Shown here: one piece after another, positions 7,909 to 17,385 of the stretch
Position numbering within the stretch: position 1 is the stretch's first letter
How the letters are laid out: every line of letters starts with the position of its first letter
Source of the DNA: Streptomyces fodineus
GTDB lineage: Bacteria > Actinomycetota > Actinomycetes > Streptomycetales > Streptomycetaceae
Direction: 5' to 3'
Assembly: GCF_001735805.1 (NCBI RefSeq)
Contig: NZ_CP017248.1
Location: 5,456,001-5,520,000 of the forward strand
DNA length: 64,000 nucleotides
Program-made: the position numbers and the translations under genes
Notes under the pieces: generated by a model
The model's database searches: none
What the model saw: the letters and a program-made list of their open reading frames with translations, nothing else
What the model was told of the DNA's origin: nothing

Positions 7909-8742
7909 ATGCATCCTCTGCCGACCCCAGCCACTCAGCCCGGCCGGGACGGACTCGCCGCGCTCCTCGCCAAGCCGAGCGCGGCGACTGTCGGTCTGGA
8001 CTTCGACGGCACGCTGGCCCCCATCGTCGCCGACCCCGAGCAGGCCCGCGCCCACCCCGAGGCCGTGCCCGCACTCGCCGCCCTCGCCCCCAAGGTGGCC
8101 TCCGTAGCCGTGATCACCGGCCGCCCCGCCGCCGTAGCGGTCCGCTACGGCGGCTTCGACGGCGTCCTCGGCCTGGAGCACCTCACCGTCCTCGGCCACT
8201 ACGGCGCCGAACGCTGGGACGCGGCCACCGGCGCCGTCACCGCCCCCGCACCCCACCCCGGCGTGGCGGCCGTCCGCGCCGAGCTGCCGGGCGTGCTGGA
8301 GCGCGCCGGCGCCCGGCGCGGCACATGGATCGAGGAGAAGGGCCGGGCGGTCGCGGTGCACACCCGCCGCGCCGACGACCCGCAGGCCGCCCTCGAGGCG
8401 CTGCGCGGCCCCCTCACCGACCTCGCCACCCGGCACGGCCTGGTCGTGGAACCCGGCCGCATGGTCCTGGAACTGCGCCCGCCGGGCATGGACAAGGGCA
8501 TGGCGCTCGCCCGCCACGTCCGCACGACGGGCGCCGAGGCGGTCCTCTACGCCGGCGACGACCTCGGCGACCTGCCCGCCTTCGCCGCCGTCGAGGAACT
8601 CCGCTCCGAAGGCGTCTTCGGCCTCCTGGTCTGCAGCGGCAGCACGGAGGTCACGGAACTGGCGGAGCGCGCGGACATGGTGGTCGACGGCCCCGCCGGT
8701 GTCGTACACCTCCTGCGGGCGCTGGCCGCTCAGCTGGACTGA
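7909..8742 (+). CDS. otsB: Trehalose-6-phosphate phosphatase
   Basis: A 277-residue HAD-superfamily phosphatase that converts trehalose-6-phosphate to trehalose. The nucleophile motif is LDFDGTLAPI at about residues 26-35. The later Mg-binding motif is YAGDDLGDLPAF, and between them lies the T6PP cap region, with the GHYGAERWD motif. Length fits OtsB. The ATG lacks a good Shine-Dalgarno, so leaderless or short-leader translation is possible. Its 3' end overlaps the convergent otsA stop by 13 bp. Transcripts of the two partners would therefore collide. Confidence 0.92.
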   Translation: MHPLPTPATQPGRDGLAALLAKPSAATVGLDFDGTLAPIVADPEQARAHPEAVPALAALAPKVASVAVITGRPAAVAVRYGGFDGVLGLEHLTVLGHYGAERWDAATGAVTAPAPHPGVAAVRAELPGVLERAGARRGTWIEEKGRAVAVHTRRADDPQAALEALRGPLTDLATRHGLVVEPGRMVLELRPPGMDKGMALARHVRTTGAEAVLYAGDDLGDLPAFAAVEELRSEGVFGLLVCSGSTEVTELAERADMVVDGPAGVVHLLRALAAQLD

Positions 8743-10181
8743 AGCTCCCGGAGCGCGCGCAGCTGCTCCAGGAACCACTGGGCGGGCGGCAGCGCGGTGG
8801 CGGCCGCGGCGAGCCTCTTCGACCGCTCCGCCCGCTCCCCGTCCGGCATGCTCAGCGCCTCGTGCAGGGCCCGCGCGGTCTCCAGCACGTCGTAGGGGTT
8901 CACCACGAACGCGTCGGCGCGCAGCTCCTCGTACGCCCCCGCCTCCCGGGACAGCACCAGCGCACAGCCCTGGTCGGAGACGACCGGGATCTCCTTGGCG
9001 ACCAGGTTCATGCCGTCCCGGATGGGGTTGACCAGGGCCACGTCGGCGAGCCGGTACGCGGCCAGGGAACGCGCGAAGTCGTCCTTGACGTGCAGTACGA
9101 CCGGGGTCCAACCGGCCGTTCCATACCGGGAGTTGATCTCCTCGGCCACCCGCTGCACCGCGGCCGTGTAGTCCCGGTACACGGCGAGGTCCTGCCGTGA
9201 CGGATACGCGAACGCGACATGCACCACCCGCTCACGCCACTCGGGGCGGTCCTGAAGCAGCTGCCGGTACGCCAGCAGCCCGCGCACGATGTTCTTGGAC
9301 AGCTCGGTGCGGTCGACACGGACGACGGTCCTGCGCCCCTCGCCGATCTCCGCCCGCAGTGCCGCCATCCGCTCCTCGACGTCCGGCTCGTGCGAGCGGG
9401 CCCGCAGGAAGTCGCCGTCCGCGCCGAGGCCGTGCACCCCGATCGCCGTACCCGCGAGGCTCCCGGGACCCAGTACCGCCGCACAGCACGCCGTGAACGC
9501 GTCCGCCCACCGCCGGGTCAGGAACGCCACCCGGTCCGCCCCGAGCATGCCCGTCATCAGCTGCTCGCGGATGTCGTCAGGGAGCAGCCCGAAGTACTCC
9601 GGCGGCGCCCACGGGGTGTGCGAGAAGTGCCCGATCCGCAGGTCGGGGCGGAGCGCCCGAAGCATCCCGGGCACCAGGCACAGGTGGTAGTCCTGCACCA
9701 GCACCGCCGCCCCCTCGGCCGCCTCCTCGGCCAGCGCCTCGGCGAACGCCCGGTTGTAGGCCTCGTACGACGCCCACTGCCGCCGGAACTCCGCGTCGAA
9801 GACCGGCTCCAGCGGGGTCTGGTAGAGCATGTGGTGGACGAACCAGAGCACGGAGTTGGCGATGCCGTTGTAGGCGTCGGCGTGCACCGCCGCGTCGATG
9901 TCGAGCATCCGCACCCGCTGCCCGCCGGTGTCCCCTTCCGGCAGCAGCCCGCCGTCCGCACGCCGTACGGCCTCCCGGTCGCCGTCGCCGAGCGCCGCGC
10001 ACACCCATACGGCGTGGGCGTCCGACCCGATCGCCGACAGCCCCGAGACCAGCCCGCCGCCGCCCCGCCTGGCGCGCAGCGAGCCCGCCCCCTCGTCCTC
10101 GTCCACCGTGTACGAAACCGGGCCGCGGTTGGACGCGACCAGCACCCGAGCCTTCTCGGCAGCACCCTGCGTGGAAGCCAT
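8730..10181 (-). CDS. otsA: Trehalose-6-phosphate synthase (GT20)
   Basis: About 483 residues. It transfers glucose from a nucleotide sugar to glucose-6-phosphate. The N-terminal ASNRGPVSY motif, VQDYHLCLVP, the SHTPWAPPEYF motif, DRTELSKNI and NPIRDGMNLVAKE are all intact GT20 signatures. I chose the ATG at 10181, with GAGGACC upstream; another ATG lies three codons earlier. It is downstream of the glucosyl-3-phosphoglycerate synthase on the same strand (73-bp gap), so the two may be an osmolyte operon. It converges on its partner otsB rather than sharing an operon with it. Confidence 0.93.
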   Translation of the reverse strand: MASTQGAAEKARVLVASNRGPVSYTVDEDEGAGSLRARRGGGGLVSGLSAIGSDAHAVWVCAALGDGDREAVRRADGGLLPEGDTGGQRVRMLDIDAAVHADAYNGIANSVLWFVHHMLYQTPLEPVFDAEFRRQWASYEAYNRAFAEALAEEAAEGAAVLVQDYHLCLVPGMLRALRPDLRIGHFSHTPWAPPEYFGLLPDDIREQLMTGMLGADRVAFLTRRWADAFTACCAAVLGPGSLAGTAIGVHGLGADGDFLRARSHEPDVEERMAALRAEIGEGRRTVVRVDRTELSKNIVRGLLAYRQLLQDRPEWRERVVHVAFAYPSRQDLAVYRDYTAAVQRVAEEINSRYGTAGWTPVVLHVKDDFARSLAAYRLADVALVNPIRDGMNLVAKEIPVVSDQGCALVLSREAGAYEELRADAFVVNPYDVLETARALHEALSMPDGERAERSKRLAAAATALPPAQWFLEQLRALRELQSS

Positions 10182-10254
10182 GGTCCTCAACCTAGCCCAG
10201 CCCGGAAACGCTCAAACGTACGGCTGTGTCCGGCGCGCGGCCGTATACGGCCGT

Positions 10255-11199
10255 TCACGCCACCTTGCGCTCGGCGTACTCCGCGATCTCCAGCATCGGC
10301 GGCCGTTCCTCGGTGTCCACCGAGTACGTGCGCGGCTCGAAGCCGTCCCCGCCGCGCTCGAACTGGGTCAGCGAGGGGCGGATCAGATGCCCGCGGGCCA
10401 GCCGGAGCTGGGCCGTGCGGTAGATGGCGGCAGCCATCCGGCCGAGCGCCTGCCCGTCCTGGTGCCGGTGCTTGCGCACGCCCACGTCCACCTGCGCCAG
10501 CGCGTCCAGTCCCACCAGGTGCAGGGCGTCCACCAGCATGCCCAGCTCCACGCCGTAGCCGACGGGGAAGGGAAGCTGTTCCAGCAGGCTGCGCCGGGCC
10601 GCGTACTCGCCGCCGAGCGGCTGGACGAAACCGGCCAGCTGCGGCCAGTGCATGTTCAGCAGCGGGCGGGCCATCAGCTCGGTGACCCGGCCGCCCTGCC
10701 CGGCGGACCCGGCGAGCGGACGGTCGTACATCGCCTTGACCAGGTCCACGTCCGGCTCGGTGAGCAGCGGGCCGACGATCCCGGAGACGAAGTCGGAGGA
10801 GAACTCCCTCAGGTCCGCGTCGATGAAACAGACGATGTTCCCGCTGGTGACCAGGAGCGAGCGCCACAGCACCTCACCCTTTCCGGGGACGGCCGGAATG
10901 CGGGGCAGGATCTCGTCCCGGTGAACGACCCGGGCGCCCGCCGCGGCGGCGACCTCGGAGGTGCGGTCGGTGGAGCCGGAGTCGACGACGACGATCTCGT
11001 CCACGAGCGGGACCTGTTCCACGAGGTCGTGACGGATGACCGCGACGATGTCGCCGACCGTCTCCTCCTCGTTGAGCGCGGGCAGCACGACGCTGATCGT
11101 CTGGCCCGTGCGCTGCTTGGCGCACAGGATCCGGTGGAGCGGGTGATCGGCCACGGACCAGGAGCGGGTGGCCAGCCAGCGCTCGACTTCTTCCAGCAC
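10255..11199 (-). CDS. gpgS: Glucosyl-3-phosphoglycerate synthase (GT81)
   Basis: A 314-residue GT-A glycosyltransferase that makes glucosyl-3-phosphoglycerate from a nucleotide glucose and 3-phosphoglycerate, the precursor of glucosylglycerate. Family cues are SVVLPALNEEETVGDIV, VVDSGSTDRT and the metal-binding IDADLREF. A PLGGEYA motif lies in the acceptor region, and the C-terminal half is typical of GpgS. A GTG start at 11199 is preceded by GAGGAGCCG. No GpgP-type phosphatase is adjacent. It faces the SAM-riboswitch operon across about 160 bp of divergent promoter DNA. Confidence 0.88.
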   Translation of the reverse strand: MLEEVERWLATRSWSVADHPLHRILCAKQRTGQTISVVLPALNEEETVGDIVAVIRHDLVEQVPLVDEIVVVDSGSTDRTSEVAAAAGARVVHRDEILPRIPAVPGKGEVLWRSLLVTSGNIVCFIDADLREFSSDFVSGIVGPLLTEPDVDLVKAMYDRPLAGSAGQGGRVTELMARPLLNMHWPQLAGFVQPLGGEYAARRSLLEQLPFPVGYGVELGMLVDALHLVGLDALAQVDVGVRKHRHQDGQALGRMAAAIYRTAQLRLARGHLIRPSLTQFERGGDGFEPRTYSVDTEERPPMLEIAEYAERKVA

Positions 11200-11361
11200 G
11201 GTCTGCGGCTCCTCACTGTTCGTGATCGCACGGGCGGCACCGTGTGATCCATCTCGCGGTTCGGACGACTATCTCAACTGTCCTGGCCTTCGGTTACAGT
11301 CTTGAACAACGCGGGTGACCATCGCATGTCCGGGGTCGCCCACGCCCACAACCGAATACCG

Positions 11362-11498
11362 CTCATCCAGAGGGGCAGAGGGACACGGCCCGATGAAGCC
11401 CCGGCAACCCTCCAGCCGGTTCTCGTTCTCCGCGAGGCTCCTGGCTAGGGAAGGTGCCAAATCCGTCTCACGGCGAGATGCGTCGTGAGGAAGATGAG
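11362..11498 (+). ncRNA. SAM-I (S-box) riboswitch
   Basis: All core S-box blocks are present in order. First is CTCATCCAGAGGGGCAGAGG with the kink-turn GAGGGAC, then GGCCCGATGAAGCCCCGGCAACC, then a variable P3/P4 arm, and finally GGAAGGTGCCAAATCC. Helix P1 pairs CTCATC (11362-11367) with GATGAG (11493-11498). The 3' strand of P1 runs into the GAGGAGA that should serve as ribosome site for the next gene. SAM binding would therefore occlude translation directly. No separate terminator or anti-terminator is evident. S-box RNAs sense S-adenosylmethionine and turn off methionine-synthesis genes. Confidence 0.95.
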
Positions 11499-11518
11499 GA
11501 GAAAGGGCCTCGCCTCAC

Positions 11519-12802
11519 ATGGCTGTGCAGACAGTTGCAAGCACCAGCGACTCCACCGTAGACCTCGGTCCCGCCGCCGCCCTGAGCTGTCGCGAGTGCG
11601 GCCACCGCGTCCCGCTCGGCCCGGTCTTCGCCTGCGAGGAGTGTTTCGGCCCGCTGGAGATCGCCTACGACTTCTCCGCCTACGACACCGAAGAGCTGCG
11701 CCGCCGCATCGAGGCCGGCCCGGCGAACATCTGGCGCTACGCCCCGCTGCTGCCCGTCCCGGCCGACGTGGCCGGCAAGCCGAACCTGAACCCCGGCTGG
11801 ACCGAGCTCGTCAAGGCCGACAACCTCGCCCGTGAACTCGGCGTCACCGGCGGCCTGTTCGTGAAGGACGACTCCGGCAACCCGACGCACTCCTTCAAGG
11901 ACCGCGTGGTCGCCCAGGCCCTGGAGGCCGCCCGCGCCTTCGGCTTCACCACGCTCTCCTGCTCCTCCACCGGCAACCTCGCCGGTGCCGTCGGCGCCGC
12001 CGCGGCCCGCGCCGGCTTCCGCTCCTGCGTGTTCATCCCGCACGACCTGGAGCAGGGCAAGGTCGTCATGGCCGCGGTCTACGGCGGCGAGCTCGTCGGC
12101 ATCGAGGGCAACTACGACGACGTGAACCGCTTCTGCTCCGAGCTGATCGGCGACCCGGCCGGCGAGGGCTGGGGCTTCGTCAACGTCAACCTGCGGCCCT
12201 ACTACGCGGAGGGCTCCAAGACCCTGGCGTACGAGATCTGCGAGCAGCTCGGCTGGCGGCTGCCGGACCAGATCGTGGTGCCGATCGCCTCCGGCTCACA
12301 GCTCACGAAGATCGACAAGGGTCTGCAGGAGCTGATCAGGCTGGGGCTCGTCGAGGACAGGCCGTACAAGATCTTCGGTGCCCAGGCCGAGGGCTGCTCG
12401 CCGGTGTCCGCCGCCTTCAAGGCGGGCCATGACGTGGTCCGGCCGCAGAAGCCGAACACCATCGCCAAGTCCCTCGCCATCGGCAACCCGGCCGACGGGC
12501 CGTACGTCCTGGACATCGCCCGCCGCACCGGCGGCGCCGTGGAGGACGTGACGGACGGGGAAGTCGTCGACGCCATCAAGCTGCTGGCCCGCACCGAGGG
12601 CATCTTCGCGGAGACGGCGGGCGGTGTGACGGTCGGCGTCACCCGCAAGCTGGTCAAGGACGGCGTCCTGGACCCGACGAAGACCACGGTGGTCCTCAAC
12701 ACCGGTGATGGGCTCAAGACCCTCGACGCGGTGGCCGGCACCGGCCTCAGCGCCACCATCCGCCCGACCCTGGACTCCTTCCGAGAGGCTGGCCTCGCAT
12801 GA
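11519..12802 (+). CDS. Threonine-synthase-like PLP enzyme, probable O-phosphohomoserine-dependent homocysteine synthase
   Basis: A 427-residue fold-type II PLP enzyme of the ThrC family. A zinc-ribbon-like N-terminus has Cys24, Cys27, Cys39 and Cys42. The PLP Schiff-base lysine is K127 in THSFKDR, and SCSSTGNLAGAVG is the phosphate/PLP loop. By homology alone it would be annotated thrC. However, it is governed by a SAM-I riboswitch and overlaps (ATGA) a MoaD/ThiS-like sulfur carrier, and streptomycetes normally carry the threonine thrC in a separate hom-thrC-thrB cluster. I therefore infer that it uses O-phosphohomoserine plus sulfur from the carrier to make homocysteine. I recall a reported Streptomyces route of this kind (MetM/MetO), to be verified. 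The symbol is left blank for that reason. Confidence 0.85.
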   Translation: MAVQTVASTSDSTVDLGPAAALSCRECGHRVPLGPVFACEECFGPLEIAYDFSAYDTEELRRRIEAGPANIWRYAPLLPVPADVAGKPNLNPGWTELVKADNLARELGVTGGLFVKDDSGNPTHSFKDRVVAQALEAARAFGFTTLSCSSTGNLAGAVGAAAARAGFRSCVFIPHDLEQGKVVMAAVYGGELVGIEGNYDDVNRFCSELIGDPAGEGWGFVNVNLRPYYAEGSKTLAYEICEQLGWRLPDQIVVPIASGSQLTKIDKGLQELIRLGLVEDRPYKIFGAQAEGCSPVSAAFKAGHDVVRPQKPNTIAKSLAIGNPADGPYVLDIARRTGGAVEDVTDGEVVDAIKLLARTEGIFAETAGGVTVGVTRKLVKDGVLDPTKTTVVLNTGDGLKTLDAVAGTGLSATIRPTLDSFREAGLA

Positions 12803-13074
12803 GCGTGACCGTTCGCATCCCGACCATCCTGCGCACCTACACGGGCGGGCAGGCCGAAGTGGCCGCCGAAGGCGGCACCCTCGCCGAGGTCATCGCCGAC
12901 CTGGAGAAGAACCACACCGGTATCGCCGCCCGCGTCCTGGACGACCAGGGCAAGCTGCGCCGGTTCGTGAACGTCTACGTCAACGACGACGACGTCCGCT
13001 TCGAGCAGGGCCTTGAGACCGCCACCCCGGATGGTGCCGGTGTCTCCATCATTCCGGCGGTCGCCGGCGGCTGA
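12799..13074 (+). CDS. MoaD/ThiS-family sulfur-carrier protein
   Basis: A 91-residue ubiquitin-like beta-grasp protein ending in Gly-Gly (IIPAVAGG), the tail that is adenylated and converted to a thiocarboxylate. Family cues are RIPTILRTYTGG, the LAEVIADLEKNHTG helix and FVNVYVNDDDVRFEQG. The start overlaps the thrC-like stop by four bases (ATGA), so the two are made in a fixed ratio and share the SAM riboswitch. The inferred role is sulfide donor to the upstream PLP enzyme. It is not molybdopterin synthase small subunit, because no moaE or other moa genes are near. The same organism's activating enzyme must be encoded elsewhere. Confidence 0.88.
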   Translation: MSVTVRIPTILRTYTGGQAEVAAEGGTLAEVIADLEKNHTGIAARVLDDQGKLRRFVNVYVNDDDVRFEQGLETATPDGAGVSIIPAVAGG

Positions 13075-13113
13075 TCGTTACCTTGGGTAACTTCGGTTAC
13101 GCATTGTTCATTG

Positions 13114-13150
13114 AATTGCCCCCTCCGTGAGAGAAGCGGAGGGGGCAATT
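13114..13150 (+). terminator. Intrinsic terminator of the riboswitch operon
   Basis: A perfect 14-bp stem (AATTGCCCCCTCCG with its exact complement) around a 9-base loop, 40 bp after the sulfur-carrier stop codon. The A/T pairs at the base of the stem give a bidirectional look. Confidence 0.85.
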
Positions 13151-13506
13151 CTGCGTGATTGAGCGCGGTACAGTTGGGGCACTTGGTCGCGGTCTTCGGG
13201 TCGCGAGCCCTGGATTCATGCCGCACACCCGACAAGAAGTAGCCAAAGTACGCGGGTTATATGCGGCTTTTGTGGCCTTTGCGGGGTCCGACATGCCCGG
13301 AATTCGGGCGAATTCTCCGCACATTCCGGACCGTTCCCGTCCAGAATTCTCGTCCGATTGACCTGTTGCAGACGGCAGTTGGACAGATACATTCAGCCGC
13401 GGTCGACGCGTTCCGGCGCACGCCCCCGACCGATTTGGGGGGTGAGGTCTGACCCGGATCCGCGAAGTGTGGATCTGTGCAAGGGCCAGTAATAGGGGAG
13501 TTAGGC
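13151..13506 (+). promoter_or_regulatory. Long promoter/leader region of the cold-shock gene
   Basis: About 350 bp with GC lower than the surroundings and no convincing gene. It contains three GAATTC palindromes in a short span (13299-13349). A possible promoter is TTGCAG (13366-13371), a 16-bp spacer and TACATT (13388-13393), about 115 bp upstream of the start codon. That leaves a long untranslated leader, as is usual for cold-shock mRNAs. A 68-codon open frame at 13155-13361 is not credible as coding. Confidence 0.35.
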
Positions 13507-13713
13507 ATGGCTCAGGGCACCGTCAAGTGGTTCAACGCGGAGAAGGGGTACGGCTTCATCGCGGTCGACGGTGGTGCGGATGTTTTCGTCCACTACAGCG
13601 CGATCCAGATGGACGGTTACCGCACCCTGGAAGAGGGGCAGCGGGTCGACTTCGAGATCTCGCAGGGTCAGAAGGGCCCGCAGGCGGACATGGTCCGGCT
13701 GGCGACCAGCTGA
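13507..13713 (+). CDS. Cold-shock protein (CspA family)
   Basis: A 68-residue single-domain cold-shock protein that binds single-stranded nucleic acid as an RNA chaperone. Both RNP motifs are present: KGYGFI (RNP1) and VFVHYSAI (RNP2). The start context AGGGGAGTTAGGC-ATG is a clear ribosome site. It lies immediately upstream of groEL2, with its own terminator between them, so it is an independent stress-type transcript. S. coelicolor has a csp of this kind (ScoF family) at the same place. Confidence 0.95.
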   Translation: MAQGTVKWFNAEKGYGFIAVDGGADVFVHYSAIQMDGYRTLEEGQRVDFEISQGQKGPQADMVRLATS

Positions 13714-13755
13714 AGCACGCGTCGGCTGACAGCGACGTTCTTCTGTTTCATCTTC

Positions 13756-13789
13756 GAAGGGCCCGCACCTCCCGGGGTGCGGGCCCTTC
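13756..13789 (+). terminator. Terminator of the cold-shock gene
   Basis: A 14-bp GC-rich stem, GAAGGGCCCGCACC paired with its complement, around a 6-base loop. It is located 42 bp after the stop codon. Confidence 0.8.
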
Positions 13790-13865
13790 GTCATGCCCGG
13801 CGCCCCCGTTCGCGCGCACCCCTGTTCGCGCACGGCCGAGCGCGCCCTCCGGCACCCCCGAGGCG

Positions 13866-13892
13866 CTTGCACTCGCGGGTGCCGAGTGCTAA
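13866..13892. promoter_or_regulatory. CIRCE operator 1 (HrcA)
   Basis: CTTGCACTC-N9-GAGTGCTAA matches the CIRCE consensus TTAGCACTC-N9-GAGTGCTAA at 16 of 18 conserved positions. The right half is perfect and the spacer is exactly nine bases. Confidence 0.85.
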
Positions 13893-13900
13893 TCATTGCG

Positions 13901-13927
13901 TTAGCACTCTGAAGGTGAGAGTGACAA
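13901..13927. promoter_or_regulatory. CIRCE operator 2 (HrcA)
   Basis: TTAGCACTC-N9-GAGTGACAA matches CIRCE at 16 of 18 positions, with a perfect left half. It starts eight bases after CIRCE 1, so the two perfect halves face each other across an 8-base gap. The region to the groEL2 ATG (127 bp) is the mRNA leader. Confidence 0.85.
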
Positions 13928-14054
13928 AGAAGGACCGGGTCGGTGAGGTCCGGCGGCCACGTGGGGCAAGGAACCACGAGGCCGGCGAACCGTCCGTCGC
14001 GGGCGCGGGCGCGGTCCGAAGGAATCACCCCCAGTCCTGGAGGGACCACTTCAC

Positions 14055-15677
<1,623 letters not shown>

Positions 15678-15710
15678 TCGACCTGAGGGTTGATCGCCTG
15701 TCCTTCGAAC

Positions 15711-15753
15711 CGAGGGCGGCGCCCCCAGCTTCCGGCTGGGGGTGCCGCCCTCG
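15711..15753 (+). terminator. Terminator downstream of groEL2
   Basis: A 19-bp stem with one G-T pair (CGAGGGCGGCGCCCCCAGC and its complement) and a TTCC loop. It starts 34 bp after the stop codon and lies between groEL2 and the convergent Uma2-type gene, so it may serve both strands. Confidence 0.85.
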
Positions 15754-15768
15754 GGCGTTTCACGAGCC

Positions 15769-16449
15769 TCAGTCGGCGTAGTCCTTGAGCTTCTCGGTGT
15801 CGAGGGTGATGCTCACCGGAGGCGGCAGTTCGACGGTCGCCCCCCAGCGGCGGGTGGAGCACTGGAGGTAACGCCCGTCCTTCGGTTCGCTGTACACGCT
15901 GACCGTGCTGCTGTCGCGGTCGATGAGCAGATAGACGGGGATCCCGGCCGCCGCGTAACCCACGGGCTTGTCGATGCGGTCGCGCTGGTCGGTGTCGCGG
16001 TCGTGGGAGGTGATCTCCACGGCCATGAGGGCGCCGTCGGTGTCGGACCAGTTGCCGTGGCCCCTGAAGTGGTCCACCGGAGCGAGGAAGCCATCCGTGA
16101 TGGCGCGGCCCTTGCGGTAGGCCTCGGCCTTGACGCCCCTCTCGGGCGCGAGGTCCAGGTCAGGCCGTTGCTGCATGCACTGGCGCAGCAGCCACATGAA
16201 GATCGACGTGTGGCTGCCGTCCGGCATGGCCTTGACTACTACCTTTCCGTTGACGTACTCAAGCCGCACGGTTTCGGGGGCGGCTGCGGCCAGTTCCTCG
16301 AACTCCTCCACGTCGAGCGGCCCGTGCCGGATGCACAGCCTTCCGCCCAGGAACTCGAGCCGGTTCCGCAGCTCCCTCGGAGCCCTGCGGACGAGTTCCT
16401 CGAAGTCCTCGACGGACATCTGCGGGCGTTCTTCGGTGTCAGGGGTCAT
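15769..16449 (-). CDS. Uma2/DUF820-family protein (PD-(D/E)XK nuclease fold)
   Basis: A 226-residue protein. The C-terminal 170 residues follow the Uma2 pattern: an early TDGFLAP acidic motif, then MAVEITSHDRDTDQRDR (central E in VEITS) and KPVGYAAAGIPVYLLIDRD. These are the elements of the restriction-endonuclease-like fold. The ATG at 16449 is set by AGGAGGCGACGCC. The family is expanded in streptomycetes and cyanobacteria and no target is established. The nuclease assignment is from fold, not function. It converges on groEL2 and is followed upstream by an HTH protein on the same strand. Confidence 0.85.
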   Translation of the reverse strand: MTPDTEERPQMSVEDFEELVRRAPRELRNRLEFLGGRLCIRHGPLDVEEFEELAAAAPETVRLEYVNGKVVVKAMPDGSHTSIFMWLLRQCMQQRPDLDLAPERGVKAEAYRKGRAITDGFLAPVDHFRGHGNWSDTDGALMAVEITSHDRDTDQRDRIDKPVGYAAAGIPVYLLIDRDSSTVSVYSEPKDGRYLQCSTRRWGATVELPPPVSITLDTEKLKDYAD

Positions 16450-16508
16450 GGCGTCGCCTCCTCCCCTCCATCGTGCCCCTGAGTGGTCATGTCGGACCGT
16501 GGAAGCCG

Positions 16509-17333
16509 TCATACGTGTGCCCTTTCTCGTCGTTTGAGGGACATCGCAGCGCGGATCTCGGCTGCGTGGACTTGGACCGCCGAAGCGGGCAGGGGCGCAT
16601 TGGAGTGCGTCGGCGCGCGTTCGCCCCGGCAACCGCCGCACACACCCCCCGGCAGTGCGTCCGGCCGCCCCGGCACCCCGCACTCCGCGCACTCCAGCAC
16701 CCGGCGCGGCGGGCGCGGGACCGGTTCCGGGGGGATCTTGTCGACCAGGCGGCGGCGGACCAGGGCGGCCGGGTGGTGGACCGGCGTGGGCAGGCCCTCG
16801 GTCAGCGCGCGGAGCACGGACTCGTCGGTGGCGCCGCGCGCGAACCACCCCTCCACCAGCGGGGCGAGCGCCGCGCAGTCGGCGGCGGAGAGGGACAGGA
16901 CCGGGGCCGTACGGCCCAGGGCGGCGAGGAGGATGTGGGCCCGGGAGCGGGTGGGACGGGCCCGCTCGTCCGGTGGCTGTCCCGGTTCCGGTACGTCGCC
17001 GCGCGTGAAGGCCGCCCACCAGGCGTCGTCGCGTGCGGTACGGGACCACCACGATCGGGTGATCCAGCGCGAGCCGCCGTCCGCCGTCTCCAGCCGCTCC
17101 CTTCCGCGCCGTAAGTGCCCTGCCGCCTGGATGCGGTTGAGGGCCGTACGCAGCGCGCACTGGCCGTACGGGAGGTGTTTGGCCAGCGTTTTCACCGAGA
17201 TGTCGGCGCCTTCGGGAAGCCGGTCGACGTACGCGGCGATGGCCGCCTCGCGGGGCGGGAGGTGCGCGAAGTCGTGGTTCGTGCGGGGTCGTTGGCCCGA
17301 TGCCGCGCGCTTGCCGTAACCCGGATTGGCCAT
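16509..17333 (-). CDS. HTH and zinc-ribbon hypothetical protein
   Basis: A 274-residue protein with strongly biased codons typical of a real gene. Residues about 25-85 form a winged-helix-like region (LPPREAAIAAYVDRLPEG, then VKTLAKHLPYGQCALRTAL). An aromatic segment with Trp pairs follows. The C-terminal part carries two Cys-X2-Cys knuckles (CAEC and CGGC) that could bind zinc. It is probably a DNA-binding protein specific to streptomycetes. The ATG has no clear ribosome site, so the start is uncertain. It sits 59 bp upstream of the Uma2 gene on the same strand. Confidence 0.7.
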   Translation of the reverse strand: MANPGYGKRAASGQRPRTNHDFAHLPPREAAIAAYVDRLPEGADISVKTLAKHLPYGQCALRTALNRIQAAGHLRRGRERLETADGGSRWITRSWWSRTARDDAWWAAFTRGDVPEPGQPPDERARPTRSRAHILLAALGRTAPVLSLSAADCAALAPLVEGWFARGATDESVLRALTEGLPTPVHHPAALVRRRLVDKIPPEPVPRPPRRVLECAECGVPGRPDALPGGVCGGCRGERAPTHSNAPLPASAVQVHAAEIRAAMSLKRRERAHV

Positions 17334-17385
17334 CGGGTGGGGGGATGCGTGCGCGGACGGGGGAGGGCACTAAGCTTGGCTTCAG

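Noticed and set aside
12799..13074. Reading the sulfur carrier as MoaD for molybdopterin
   Set aside because: No moaE or other moa gene is near and it is coupled to a PLP enzyme under a SAM riboswitch; a methionine role fits better.
13155..13361. A 68-codon frame in the leader of the cold-shock gene
   Set aside because: No ribosome site, poor third-position GC, and it lies in a region better explained as promoter and leader.
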